DNA of 64,000 nt from Puccinellia tenuiflora. Its lineage: Eukaryota > Streptophyta > Magnoliopsida > Poales > Poaceae. Where the stretch lies: positions 1,718,846 through 1,782,845 of the forward strand of contig QRDG01000393.1 in assembly GCA_012064385.1 (NCBI GenBank). Reading direction: 5' to 3'. The notes under the pieces were generated by a model, which had not been told where the DNA came from, ran no database searches, and worked only from the letters and a program-made list of their open reading frames with translations. The position numbers and the translations under genes were made by a program. Shown here one piece after another: positions 22,304 to 33,873 of this stretch. Each line of letters begins with the position of its first letter. The stretch's first letter is position 1.

Positions 22304-25300
22304 ACGCTTTTCCCACACCCATCCGGTAGCTCATCGTGTCTGCCACGTCCCGCCATACAAGGTGTATGCGAAGTTGAACCACCGGCCATAGCCTTTCGTT
22401 TGCTCATGCTAGTATAGGACCCTGCCCTTACGATTTCACCATTCCTTCAACACCTAGTACAGGATCCCCCGTCGAGGAACCTAGATGTAAGGACTCGTAG
22501 TTTTGCCCGGCGAGCACGAAGCCCTTCAATCCCTCAATCCCTCAAATTGCCGGGACCCAGGTCAGGGGTTAGAGTCGCCATGCTCATCCCCTCATGCATA
22601 ACGGAGTCGTCTCCATCGATGAGGTATCCAGTACTAACACGAGCAAATTATATGACTACGCCCGTTCCCATATTTGGGTAGATGTGGTCGCACAGATTAT
22701 CGGCTGGTCGACGTAAGTACTAGGACACAATGTGCATTTTTCATAAACATCACCATTTATCACTTCTCCACTTCCATACCGACCATTCGGCATGTCATCA
22801 TCAACTAGGTACTTTAAAAAGGAGTTTGGAATAAACCATAATTTTTCCCATAATGTAGTTTGAAAAGGAATTTTTCCACCCAATACTTCCATATAGGGTG
22901 TCAAAGTGATATACTTGTATTTTGGAAAAGGGTTTTCAAAATCATAGCTTTGGTGGCAAAAACCACTTAATTCATTTATGCTCTTTATGTAAATCAAAAT
23001 AGACGTATATAAATGCAAGCTCAGTGAAGTAGCTTGCCTGTTTTCAGCATAATGTCCCTGGACTTCTCCTCATTGATCAAATAAATAAACTCCGGTTCTT
23101 CTCCAATAAATCCTTCCCACGGTTTACTCCGATAGCGTTGGTATCTAACGTCGTAAAAAGGGAAAGAACACAATCAACACACAGTAGGACACTCCAACAA
23201 CAATCATCAAGCAATTACTAACAAACAACAATCATGATGGAAAACTATTAGTTAACAAACAAGTTTGGCAGTCACCTCACTACCCATGTTTATAAAAATA
23301 TGGTTAAAGTTGTGATTAAGCATTTTTATTTAAACAGGAAATACTTCAGACAAAAGTTAAGCTATCAAGTAATCTCTATAATTCAAAATATCTCACCAAT
23401 CTAAGGTAGAAATATTACTAGACACTCAAGCTAGCACTCAACTTGAATATAACCAAGTTTAACAAGCAAGGCAAATGTATTAATCACACCAAATAATCTA
23501 ATCATCAACATGAACAAGCAATATATACCATTACTAAACTACTCAATCAAGCATCACAACAACTCTAAAGCATCACACATAGCTATTGCACTCACAAAGC
23601 AACACAATTTGAATTCAATTTGATTTAATTACCCATTACTTAGTGGTGTCACAAATATGGCAGAAATTAGGGTTTTGTGTTTAATTGCATAACTTGAGTT
23701 CTGTTGGTCACAAAAATATGAACTAAAATTCTGTGGATAGCTACTGATGTGTAGAAGCTAACCCAATTGGATTTAATTCAATTTGAGTTATTAAACTCCA
23801 TACATAAATGTTTTAATCCAGAAAGTTCATTCTCTTGTTTTTGCTACAACTCAAGTTAATTTTACTCAAAAGTTAAATCCTCTTAGGGATAACTAGTATT
23901 GCTTAAATGTGAGCTAACAAAATTGGTTTGACCTCATTTGGATTAGTAGAGTATCAGAAACAAACAAGTTTAGGTTTTATACCTTTTGTGGCATTCTGGA
24001 TATCATTATTTATTTATTAATCTAAATGGGGTGAAACCACTTTAGTGAGTTAGATAATTTCATAAGCTTTCCAGAACATTTTCATTTTCTATTTTTAGAT
24101 TCCTAGATCTCAAGATATTGAATTTCAAAGTTCTAATCAAATTTCTGACAGAGAAATTTACCTATTTTTAAGTTTATCAATTAGCACATTTGTCATTTTC
24201 ATTTTAAATCAGGGGAATTACTCTTAATGATCATGGCCTGCATCTATGTGAAGATGGCATGTTATACTAGCTACAACATTTTAGTTTTCTATTTTTAGGC
24301 CTCTGGTTCAATAGCAATTTGTATAGGAAGTGGCTATCCCTGTTATTTCATGTGGTGGAGTACACTGATTAGCTAACTTCCCTAGATGTTATCCTTTGCA
24401 CAGAATTTATTTTGGGGTTCAAATCACTTGGTCATGGCAGTACTCTAACCATACTAACATGACATGCCACTACTAACATCCAAATAAATCAAGATTAATT
24501 TCTATGATTGGATCAAAAGCCTAAGCAGTAATCTGTTTTCAGAAGTTTCTGAAAACAGACAGAACATAGCTACTTTGCCTCATGTTTCCATTGAGCTAAA
24601 CTAATTATTTTGGAAATCTAAAAGTTGCATATGAATCTATGTAACTTGTTCTTTCTAACCATGCAAAGATTTCAAATTTTGGTGGATCATATTTCTCAGA
24701 AAATGCATGCAAAGGTGGCTACTCTAAACAGATTTCCAGACTTAGCAGATTTCTTCAGATTTCAAATCTGAGAGGGAACGAACCAGGGCCGTTGATCTGA
24801 AGATCGACGGCCCACGGCCATCGTTTTCCCTCCCGACGGCTGAGAACAAGGGAGAGAGAGAGAGGCTCGGGGAGCGGCCGGGGAGGCACCTGCCGGCGGC
24901 GAGGGGCGGCGGTGGAGCTTTGGGGTCGACTGCGGGTGTCCTGGGCAGCTTCTAGGTGGCGGTGGCGTCGCCAGAGAGCCACCACAGTGGCAGCACGGCG
25001 CCGGCGGCCGTGCAGCGCGGAGTGGAGCTCCGGCTCATCCTCTGCTGCTCCTGCGGCTTCTAGGTGAGTGAGGGGGAGTGGGGGTGGTGGTGTGGTGCAA
25101 GGGAGAGCCTGGGGTGGGCTTTTATAGCTCGGGGGAGCTCGGGGCAGTGGAGGGCACGGGGTGGTCTGGGCACACCGCGGGCGGCACGGTGGCGTGCGGG
25201 GCGGCGTCGTGCTGGGCAGGGGAGGCACGGGGCCGTGTCTGGGGCGTGCAAGGGGTGGAGTGGCGCACGCCGGGGCGGTCGGGCGGCTCGGGAGGATGCT

Positions 25301-26616
25301 GGTCGGGCGGGGTGGTGGTGGTGCAGTGCATGCACGCAGGGTGCTCGACAGTGGGTCGGCCGGCAGAGCTCCGGCAACTGCGGGCAAGAGGGAGGGCCAG
25401 GCGTGAAGGGGTCGAGTTGGGGAGCATCTAGGGGGCAAGGGGCAGCTCCAGGACATGTTGGCTTGCTGCCTTGCTGCGGGTGGGGAGCAAGTGGGCATGG
25501 GGGTGGCATGCCATGCCATGGCTGCCTTAGGGCTAGGGTTTCGGGTATGGGGTGGCTAGGATTGTGTCCAGCAGGTGTAGGGGAGTGCTAGGAGGGTGCT
25601 GGACATGTTGGGGCAGTAAGGGAGCAAGTAGGGGAGTGGCATTTGAATAAAAGGGTGATGGTGCTATGTTGCACTATTTGCCACTATATGGCACTATTAG
25701 GTTTTTAATGGTATAAGAGAAGGTGAGGTGCAAGTGTGCATATTGCTGCGGGTGATAAGCGTAGGTGATGGTGTTCAACTTTGTTTAAGTGGTTACCAAA
25801 AATGGTGATCCCATTTTAGGTAAAAGAAAACGTGGGAGTGAAATAATATTTATTATTTTATGTGACCTTTTTATTATAGGTCTTATTCTTTCATGTGACA
25901 CTTAATTTTCTACTTATTCTTATTTAGCAACCAAACACACAACAATGGATAAATCACAAGCAATATTCACATCACAACCATGACCACACAATTCAAACAA
26001 CATGAATTAATCTCACCACCAATTCCATAATTAATAATATTATTTTATAAAATGATCACACTTAATTATGACAAGATGATGTTTAAGAAATATCTCAACT
26101 CATAATTCAATTGTTTTCAAAAAGGTTTGAGAAAGGAAATATGTGGGGTAATATATTTCCCACTAGAGTTGTTTTCAAATGGAGTGGAAATCAGGGTTTA
26201 TAAAATGGGAGTTGCATATACATGCAAAATATCATGGTTAGCTTTAGATAGGAGATAACATATAGATCTCCATATTTTGGGAACACATAATTTTGGAAAT
26301 ACTTTTACTTTCTCAAATAAAGGGTATTTTATTTGTTGCTGAAATCAAACATCATTGAAATGGTCTTGGGCCAAAATAAGATTAGAAAAAGAATATATGG
26401 AATCTACTCTTGTCATAACATGAGCACCAAGTTTAATATATTTTACTTGGGCTGGATTCTTGGATTAATATTTACTAGTCAAACAACAAGTCACACAAGG
26501 TCAAACAGAACAATATAAAGGAAAACACAATCATTAGTGTAGTAATTTCAAAAAGTTTTTGTTGGTTCTGAATTTTGGGTCTTGTTAATTCTTATTTTAA
26601 GTTTGGGATGTTACAA

Positions 26617-26661
26617 TTTGTGAGGCCGAAAGACATGACAGTGTACTCGTATAAGCCATAG
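26617..26661 (-). pseudogene. M reverse transcriptase, piece left of N1
   Basis: Minus strand encodes the LYEYTVMSFGLTN region and aligns with R1 at 13227-13270. It joins exactly to 33874 when N1 and one copy of CATAG are removed. Confidence 0.88.
26657..26661. repeat. Target-site duplication of N1, left copy (CATAG)
   Basis: CATAG directly before TGTAATGCCC, matching 33869-33873. Confidence 0.95.
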
Positions 26662-29229
26662 TGTAATGCCCGGGGTTTTTCCCCAAATTAGATTTTTGCT
26701 TGTTTTTGTTTTTGCATCATCATGACATCAGCATCATCGCATCGCATGTTTTTGGCCGCAAAAATTATTTTTAATAAACCCTATTTTATTTTTCTAAAAT
26801 TGTCGGAAAATATTTTAACCGAGACGGTCGTCTCCGTTTTCGAAAATTATTTGTCAAAATTAAATTTGCAAAATAAAAACGTTTTGAGATGCGAGAGAGC
26901 AGCCCAGCTAGCTAGGCCCAAAAGCCCAGCAAAGCAAACCTAGACCAAACCCTAGCCAGCCTCCTTGGTCTTCTTCCTCCTACACCCCTGCTGTTTGCAG
27001 CCACCCTCTCCCTTTTCTCTCTTTTCGCAACCAGATCCCTCCACCTCCCGTTTTGGTCCTTTCTTCTTCTTTCTAGGTCCCTGGACCCTTATCCTTTTCC
27101 CCTCTCCTCTCTTCTTTTTCTTTCTCTCTTTCTTCTCTTCTTCCTCACCCCGATTCCTCACCCGCGCGTGCCCTGCACCCGCACCTCCTCGATCCCGAGC
27201 TGCTCCCAGCTCCCCTCTGCAGCTCCTCCGTCGAGCTCCTCCCGGTCACCATGGCGCCCCGCGCCCGAGCCAGCCACCTCTCCCTCTCCCCCATCGCCCT
27301 CTCTCCTCTGCACCGGCGCCCGTCACCGACCGCACCCTGCCTTCCCGTCGCTCCTTGCCTCGGCCGCTCCCCTTCATCCCCGCCGGCCGCCTGACGCCGC
27401 TCTCCTCGCCCGCATCCCCTTGAGCTCGCCGGCGAGCTCGCTCTGCTCCACGCCGCGCGCCTCTGGCCGCGCTTCCCGCCGTCACCGTCCTCTTCCCCGC
27501 ACCTCCTTCCGGCCCCTCTCGATCCACCCCCACGCACCTTCCTCTCCCCGGAGCTCCCTCGTGCCGGACCTCCTTCTCCGCTCCTTGCTCGTGCCTGCCT
27601 CCTGCCCATGGTCGCCTGCTGCTGTTGACCGGGTCGAGTCCTGCCCAAAACCGTCTCCGTTTCTGTCTCGCTGCCATGCCCGTGCTGCTGGCTGCTGCTT
27701 CCCGCTGCACTTCCCGTCGCCGTGTCGCGCTCGTCCCCGTTCCCGTTCCCGGCACCGTGAAGCCGATTTCCCCGATTCCGTTCCCGTTTCCCGGTTCCAT
27801 CGTGAAGCCTCCCCGACGTCAAGTTCTCCGATGCCGTGAACCCCGAAGGCCGAGTACCCCGATGCCGGACCACGTCGACCCCGAAGCCCGGAACGCCAAG
27901 ATCCGCCACGACGACGACCCGAGTACGACTACCTCTCCGACGACGACTACCTCGACTACTTCAACCGGAACGACTACTTCCTCGACGTCGACTACTTCGA
28001 CTACTTCGACCCCGGATGGATGACTACCTCGACTACTTCGACTCCGGATGAACGACTACTTCGACTACAACGACTACTTCCTCTCCGACCCGAAGACGAT
28101 GGCTCCCGAGTCCGAAGTTTCCTCGATCCGATGTGTGACTCCAACCCTAAACCCCTATATGCCATATATATCCGTATCTTATAAAATCATGCATGCTTAA
28201 TCAACATCGCACCTTTATCCATTTAGTGGAATTAAATCAATTTAATTATGGGATTTGTCCGGCGCATCTATATTGTGCACCGATCCCATTTAAAATGTTT
28301 TGCCATGTGTTAGGGAATAAAATTGGACAACAATTAAATTGTCATGCATCATGTCATCAGCATGCCGCTTCTTTTGCCGTAGTAGTAAAATGCATCTTTT
28401 CCGTTGTCCAGTGTTTGTTGCTTCTTCGGGAATAGGACGTTGAGTTGATGTGAGCAACGACAGGTCCTGCTACCTCTACCGGATTGCAGGCAAGTGATAC
28501 TCCCTTGCTATCTTTGCTTGTTTTCTGTCTCTTACTCGTCCTATCTTTTGTTCCTTGCTAGCCTTATATATCGATGCTTGTGTCCGATCCTATATGCATG
28601 TTTACCTTGCAGCCATGATATGCCACCACCCCCACATCCTATTACCCTGTTGCTTGTTTACCTTGTTAGCCTTGCGAGTCGTAGTGCATGCTTAGGTGCT
28701 TTGCTTGAGTCCTGTTATCTCTCTTGCTGTTGACATGGTAGCTAGGCTCAACTAGAATGGTAATCTTTAATTTCTGTTGCGATGGAATAACTTAATAAAG
28801 ATAAGGCACCGGCGGAAGGCCAATCGTGGTGATTTGTTCTGCTAGTGTCGCCTAGGACCCGAGTTCTTTTCCGCTGATCCAAGACTGAGCGCACTAACCA
28901 CATGTGGGAGTTCTATGGGCCTCCCCGCAATCTATTACCGGATCCTCAAACTTGTCCAGGATGCCACAAGTAGTTCGGGTGTTTCAGTAGGTCTTGCTGC
29001 CTGGTCGTTTATCGAATGTGGACGGAGGGCAATCGTATGAGTGTTTCTCCCGAAGCCGCGCACGCAACGGTTAGGCCCACCTCGAAGCTTCGGCCGGACT
29101 CTCAAGGTGGATCAGACCTAGCTAGGTGGCTCCCTGGACTTGTTTGTATTGAAGGGAAGTATTGCGTCGAAACCTCCACCGGTACACCTCTAAGCGAGAG
29201 TTTCGATGCGTGTGGGTTCATTGGTGCAT

Positions 29230-29277
29230 CCCTGCAGGGTGAAATCTTTTCGAAAAGCCGTGTCCGCGGTTATGGAC
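29230..29277 (+). promoter_or_regulatory. Three-palindrome block (N1 5' LTR)
   Basis: CCCTGCAGGG, CTTTTCGAAAAG, CCGTGTCCGCGG, TATGGAC in this order; repeated at 33053-33100 in the 3' LTR. Confidence 0.55.
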
Positions 29278-29623
29278 GACTTGGTGAAATGCGCTGGCTA
29301 AAAAGATCATAGACAACTTGCACCTTATAATAATTATAATTTGACTAGTAAGATAGATTACATGAATAATAATTTGATTAAAACTTGTCCACCGTGTGAG
29401 TGCCCGAACTTCTTCCTCGTGGGTTGAGGATACGAGGGAGTCGTTTTAGGGCGGGTTTTGTTTGGTGTGTAGTATAGTTGGCTCCTCATGCGCTCTCTTA
29501 CCTTGTCTCTGATAGACGAAAGTTGTAGTGTGTCTCTATAAGTTGTTAGTGCTGCTTGCCGCCTCAATCGCTAACCCTCTTTCCCCGGAATTCCAGCTTT
29601 GATATCTTGTGAGTATTACTTGC

Positions 29624-29644
29624 CAGTACTGTTTTATAGTACTG
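29624..29644 (+). promoter_or_regulatory. Conserved LTR stem-loop (N1 5' LTR)
   Basis: TTGC then CAGTACT, loop GTTTTAT, AGTACTG. The outer pair is C-G where the R1 family has G-C. Second copy at 33447-33467. Confidence 0.6.
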
Positions 29645-30045
29645 ACCCCTTCGGGGCTGCTATTCCAATGCAGCCAAACAGGTTTGAAGTCTGACGACGT
29701 TAGCTTGGGAATCCCTCCGGCTTGGCCTGGGCAGGGATATGGTGCCTTTGCTTATCTTCAGGACTCTTAGTCCAATTTGTATCTTGTCCGTAGCCGGACG
29801 CTACCCGCTTCCGTTGTTATTTGGATCTTTGTATTGTATCTTTGGTTCTTGACTCTGTGAGTCGTTGTATATATGTTCTTTTGAGGGTTCCATCGAGAAC
29901 TGTTGTAATGTTATCACAATTCCACCCGCATAACGTGTGTGTTGCGACGTGCACGTTATGCCTGGTGGGCGTCCTTTAGGATCGTTATTATGCGGATTTG
30001 GCTGGAACGCTCAAGTCTGCATAGTACCGATCTTGGGGCGTTACA

Positions 30046-30485
30046 AAGTGGTATCAGAGCTCTGGTTCTTCGATACCCCATGGGTCCAGTCTGCCTGTAG
30101 GATACCCTAGCTAATGGTCGTTGTTTGTAGAGTGTCCAAACTATTTTACTAAAACTTATTTGAAAATATCTCAATAGGACTCTTGTTTATTCCTTATCCC
30201 TCTGCTATTCCCCCTCTTACCTTATATGATTTAAATCTTCTCTCTTATCTATCTTCCGGTTATAGCATCTTCGTGGGTGGACGATCTCTTGCCTTTTACC
30301 TAATAGCTTCGAATTTTGGAAGGATCTTGACGGAAGGTCATCGCCATCGATGTGAGCAAGAACCTCTTGTTAGTGGTGTCGAGAAGATCAACCAGGTGCG
30401 ACAAGATTCGATAGAGTAACCTCCTCTTCTTCCCCCTGACGGTAGCGTGGATCTCGGGGCGAGATCCCTTGTTAGTGGTGTCGGT
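30046..30485 (+). other. N1 interior, non-coding
   Basis: The primer site TGGTATCAGAGC is at 30049-30060. No supported gene follows. A 16-bp sequence CTTGTTAGTGGTGTCG occurs twice, at 30366-30381 and 30468-30483. The second copy occupies the place of a normal polypurine tract, right against the 3' LTR, and follows the stem-loop ATCTCGGGGCGAGAT (30451-30465). Confidence 0.85.
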
Positions 30486-33400
30486 TGTAATGCCCGGGGT
30501 TTTTCCCCAAATTAGATTTTTGCTTGTTTTTGTTTTTGCATCATCATGACATCAGCATCATCGCATCGCATGTTTTTGTCCGCAAAAATTATTTTTAATA
30601 AACCCTATTTTATTTTTCTAAAATTGTCGGAAAATATTTTACCGAGACGGTCGTCTCCGTTTTCGAAAATTATTTGTCAAAATTAAATTTGCAAAATAAA
30701 AACGTTTTGAGATGCGAGAGAGCAGCCCAGCTAGCTAGGCCCAAAAGCCCAGCAAAGCAAACCTAGACCAAACCCTAGCCAGCCTCCTTGGTCTTCTTCC
30801 TCCTACACCCCTGCTGTTTGCAGCCACCCTCTCCCTTTTCTCTCTTTTCGCAACCAGATCCCTCCACCTCCCGTTTTGGTCCTTTCTTCTTCTTTCTAGG
30901 TCCCTGGACCCTTATCCTTTTCCCCTCTCCTCTCTTCTTTTTCTTTCTCTCTTTCTTCTCTTCTTCCTCACCCCGATTCCTCACCCGCGCGTGCCCTGCA
31001 CCCGCACCTCCTCGATCCCGAGCTGCTCCCAGCTCCCCTCTGCAGCTCCTCCGTCGAGCTCCTCCCGGTCACCATGGCGCCCCGCGCCCGAGCCAGCCAC
31101 CTCTCCCTCTCCCCCATCGCCCTCTCTCCTCTGCACCGGCGCCCGTCACCGACCGCACCCTGCCTTCCCGTCGCTCCTTGCCTCGGCCGCTCCCCTTCAT
31201 CCCCGCCGGCCGCCTGACGCCGCTCTCCTCGCCCGCATCCCCTTGAGCTCGCCGGCGAGCTCGCTCTGCTCCACGCCGCGCGCCTCTGGCCGCGCTTCCC
31301 GCCGTCACCGTCCTCTTCCCCGCACCTCCTTCCGGCCCCTCTCGAGCCACCCCCACGCACCTTCCTCTCCCCGGAGCTCCCTCGTGCCGGACCTCCTTCT
31401 CCGCTCCTTGCTCGTGCCTGCCTCCTGCCCATGGTCGCCTGCTGCTGTTGACCGGGTCGAGTCCTGCCCAAAACCGTCTCCGTTTCTGTCTCGCTGCCAT
31501 GCCCGTGCTGCTGGCTGCTGCTTCCCGCTGCACTTCCCGTCGCCGTGTCGCGCTCGTCCCCGTTCCCGTTCCCGGCACCGTGAAGCCGATTTCCCCGATT
31601 CCGTTCCCGTTTCCCGGTTCCATCGTGAAGCCTCCCCGACGTCAAGTTCTCCGATGCCGTGAACCCCGAAGGCCGAGTACCCCGATGCCGGACCCCGTCG
31701 ACCCCGAAGCCCGGAACGCCAAGATCCGCCACGACGACGACCCGAGTACGACTACCTCTCCGACGACGACTACCTCGACTACTTCAACCGGAACGACTAC
31801 TTCCTCGACGTCGACTACTTCGACTACTTCGACCCCGGATGGATGACTACCTCGACTACTTCGACTCCGGATGAACGACTACTTCGACTACAACGACTAC
31901 TTCCTCTCCGACCCGAAGACGATGGCTCCCGAGTCCGAAGTTTCCTCGATCCGATGTGTGACTCCAACCCTAAACCCCTATATGCCATATATATCCGTAT
32001 CTTATAAAATCATGCATGCTTAATCAACATCGCACCTTTATCCATTTAGTGGAATTAAATCAATTTAATTATGGGATTTGTCCGGCGCATCTATATTGTG
32101 CACCGATCCCATTTAAAATGATTTGCCATGTGTTAGGGAATAAAATTGGACAACAATTAAATTGTCATGCATCATGTCATCAGCATGCCGCTTCTTTTGC
32201 CGTAGTAGTAAAATGCATCTTTTCCGTTGTCCAGTGTTTGTTGCTTCTTCGGGAATAGGACGTTGAGTTGATGTGAGCAACGACAGATCCTGCTACCTCT
32301 ACCGGATTGCAGGCAAGTGATACTCCCTTGCTATCTTTGCTTGTTTTCTGTCTCTTACTCGTCCTATCTTTTGTTCCTTGCTAGCCTTATATATCGATGC
32401 TTGTGTCCGATCCTATATGCATGTTTACCTTGCAGCCATGATATGCCACCACCCCCACATCCTATTACCCTGTTGCTTGTTTACCTTGTTAGCCTTGCGA
32501 GTCGTAGTGCATGCTTAGGTGTTTTGCTTGAGTCCTGTTATCTCTCTTGCTGTTGACATGGTAGCTAGGCTCAACTAGAATGGTAATCTTTAATTTCTGT
32601 TGCGATGGAATAACTTAATAAAGATAAGGCACCGGCGGAAGGCCAATCGTGGTGATTTGTTCTGCTAGTGTCGCCTAGGACCCGAGTTCTTTTCCGCTGA
32701 TCCAAGACTGAGCGCACTAACCACATGTGGGAGTTCTATGGGCCTCCCCGCAATCTATTACCGGATCCTCAAACTTGTCCAGGATGCCACAAGTAGTTCG
32801 GGTGTTTCAGTAGGTCTTGCTGCCTGGTCGTTTATCGAATGTGGACGGAGGGCAATCGTATGAGTGTTTCTCCCGAAGCCGCGCACGCAACGGTTAGGCC
32901 CACCTCGAAGCTTCGGCCGGACTCTCAAGGTGGATCAGACCTAGCTAGGTGGCTCCCTGGACTTGTTTGTATTGAAGGGAAGTATTGCGTCGAAACCTCC
33001 ACCGGTACACCTCTAAGCGAGAGTTTCGATGCGTGTGGGTTCATTGGTGCATCCCTGCAGGGTGAAATCTTTTCGAAAAGCCGTGTCCGCGGTTATGGAC
33101 GACTTGGTGAAATGCGCTGGCTAAAAAGATCATAGACAACTTGCACCTTATAATAATTATAATTTGACTAGTAAGATAGATTACATGAATAATAATTTGA
33201 TTAAAACTTGTCCACCGTGTGAGTGCCCGAACTTCTTCCTCGTGGGTTGAGGATACGAGGGAGTCGTTTTAGGGCGGGTTTTGTTTGGTGTGTAGTATAG
33301 TTGGCTCCTCATGCGCTCTCTTACCTTGACTCTGATAGACGAAAGTTGTAGTGTGTCTCTATAAGTTGTTAGTGCTGCTTGCCGCCTCAATCGCTAAACC

Positions 33401-33868
33401 TCTTTCCCCGGAATTCCAGCTTTGATATCTTGTGAGTATTACTTGCCAGTACTGTTTTATAGTACTGACCCCTTCGGGGCTGCTATTCCAATGCAGCCAA
33501 ACAGGTTTGAAGTCTGACGACGTTAGCTTGGGAATCCCTCCGGCTTGGCCTGGGCAGGGATATGGTGCCTTTGCTTATCTTCAGGACTCTTAGTCCAATT
33601 TGTATCTTGTCCGTAGCTGGACGCTACCCGCTTCCGTTGTTATTTGGATTTTTGTATTGTATCTTTGGTTCTTGACTCTGTGAGTCGTTGTATATATGTT
33701 CTTTTGTGGGTTCCATCGAGAACTGTTGTAATGTTATCACAATTCCACCCGCATAACGTGTGTGTTGCGACGTGCACGTTATGCCTGGTGGGCGTCCTTT
33801 AGGATCGTTATTATGCGGATTTGGCTGGAACGCTCAAGTCTGCATAGTACCGATCTTGGGGCGTTACA
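30486..33868 (+). repeat. N1 3' LTR, 3383 bp
   Basis: Same ends and internal order as the 5' LTR; palindrome block 33053-33100, stem-loop 33447-33467. Confidence 0.93.
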
Positions 33869-33873
33869 CATAG
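33869..33873. repeat. Target-site duplication of N1, right copy (CATAG)
   Basis: CATAG directly after the LTR end ...GTTACA. Confidence 0.95.

Larger units (their letters stand above)
21308..26616 (-). repeat. LTR X, 5.3 kb, unmatched flanks
   Basis: Ends TGTGGGGACCCC (left) and GGGATGTTACA (right). The minus strand therefore reads TGTAACATCCC...GGGGTCCCCACA, a plausible LTR. Internal order matches the other LTRs here: GC-rich island (about 25660-24760) with telo-box AAACCCTAG near 25540, AT-rich middle, palindrome block (22303-22249), stem-loop (21659-21638). The left flank is Tat integrase and the right flank is Tekay reverse transcriptase; pentamers CTCGC and ATTTG differ, and no primer site or polypurine tract adjoins. 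I infer a solo or recombinant LTR. The long frames at 24755-25591 are GC-rich low-complexity sequence and are not called as genes. Confidence 0.65.
26662..30045 (+). repeat. N1 5' LTR, 3384 bp
   Basis: Starts TGTAATGCCCGGGG and ends GGGGCGTTACA. Telo-box AAACCCTAG is near 26947, a GC-rich island at about 27160-27910, an acidic/aromatic codon-like repeat at 27912-28080, the palindrome block at 29230-29277 and the stem-loop at 29624-29644. The frames in the island are proline/serine-rich on one strand and glycine/arginine-rich on the other, as expected from composition; I do not call them as genes. Confidence 0.93.
26662..33868 (+). mobile_element. Element N1: very young non-autonomous LTR element with 440-bp interior
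   Basis: Two LTRs of 3384 and 3383 bp flank only 440 bp. Target duplication CATAG is perfect and the primer site is intact. I count 11 substitutions and one 1-bp indel between the LTRs, about 0.3%. At the commonly used grass rate of 1.3e-8 per site per year that is near 0.13 million years. No Gag or Pol is encoded, so it must have been mobilised in trans. Long LTRs recall LARD/Tekay relatives, but the interior is in the size range of TRIMs. Confidence 0.93.

Noticed and set aside
24755..25591. Long overlapping frames on both strands in the GC-rich part of LTR X
   Set aside because: Pro/Ala/Gly/Arg-rich in every frame on both strands, no domain pattern, explained by GC-rich stop-poor sequence.
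27145..27909. 254-, 223- and 184-codon frames in the N1 LTRs (also at 30968-31732)
   Set aside because: Overlapping frames on both strands of a GC island, low complexity. Duplicated only because the LTR is duplicated.
30049..30060. tRNA-like sequence
   Set aside because: Only the 12-bp initiator-Met complement is present, next to an LTR; it is a primer-binding site and not a tRNA gene.
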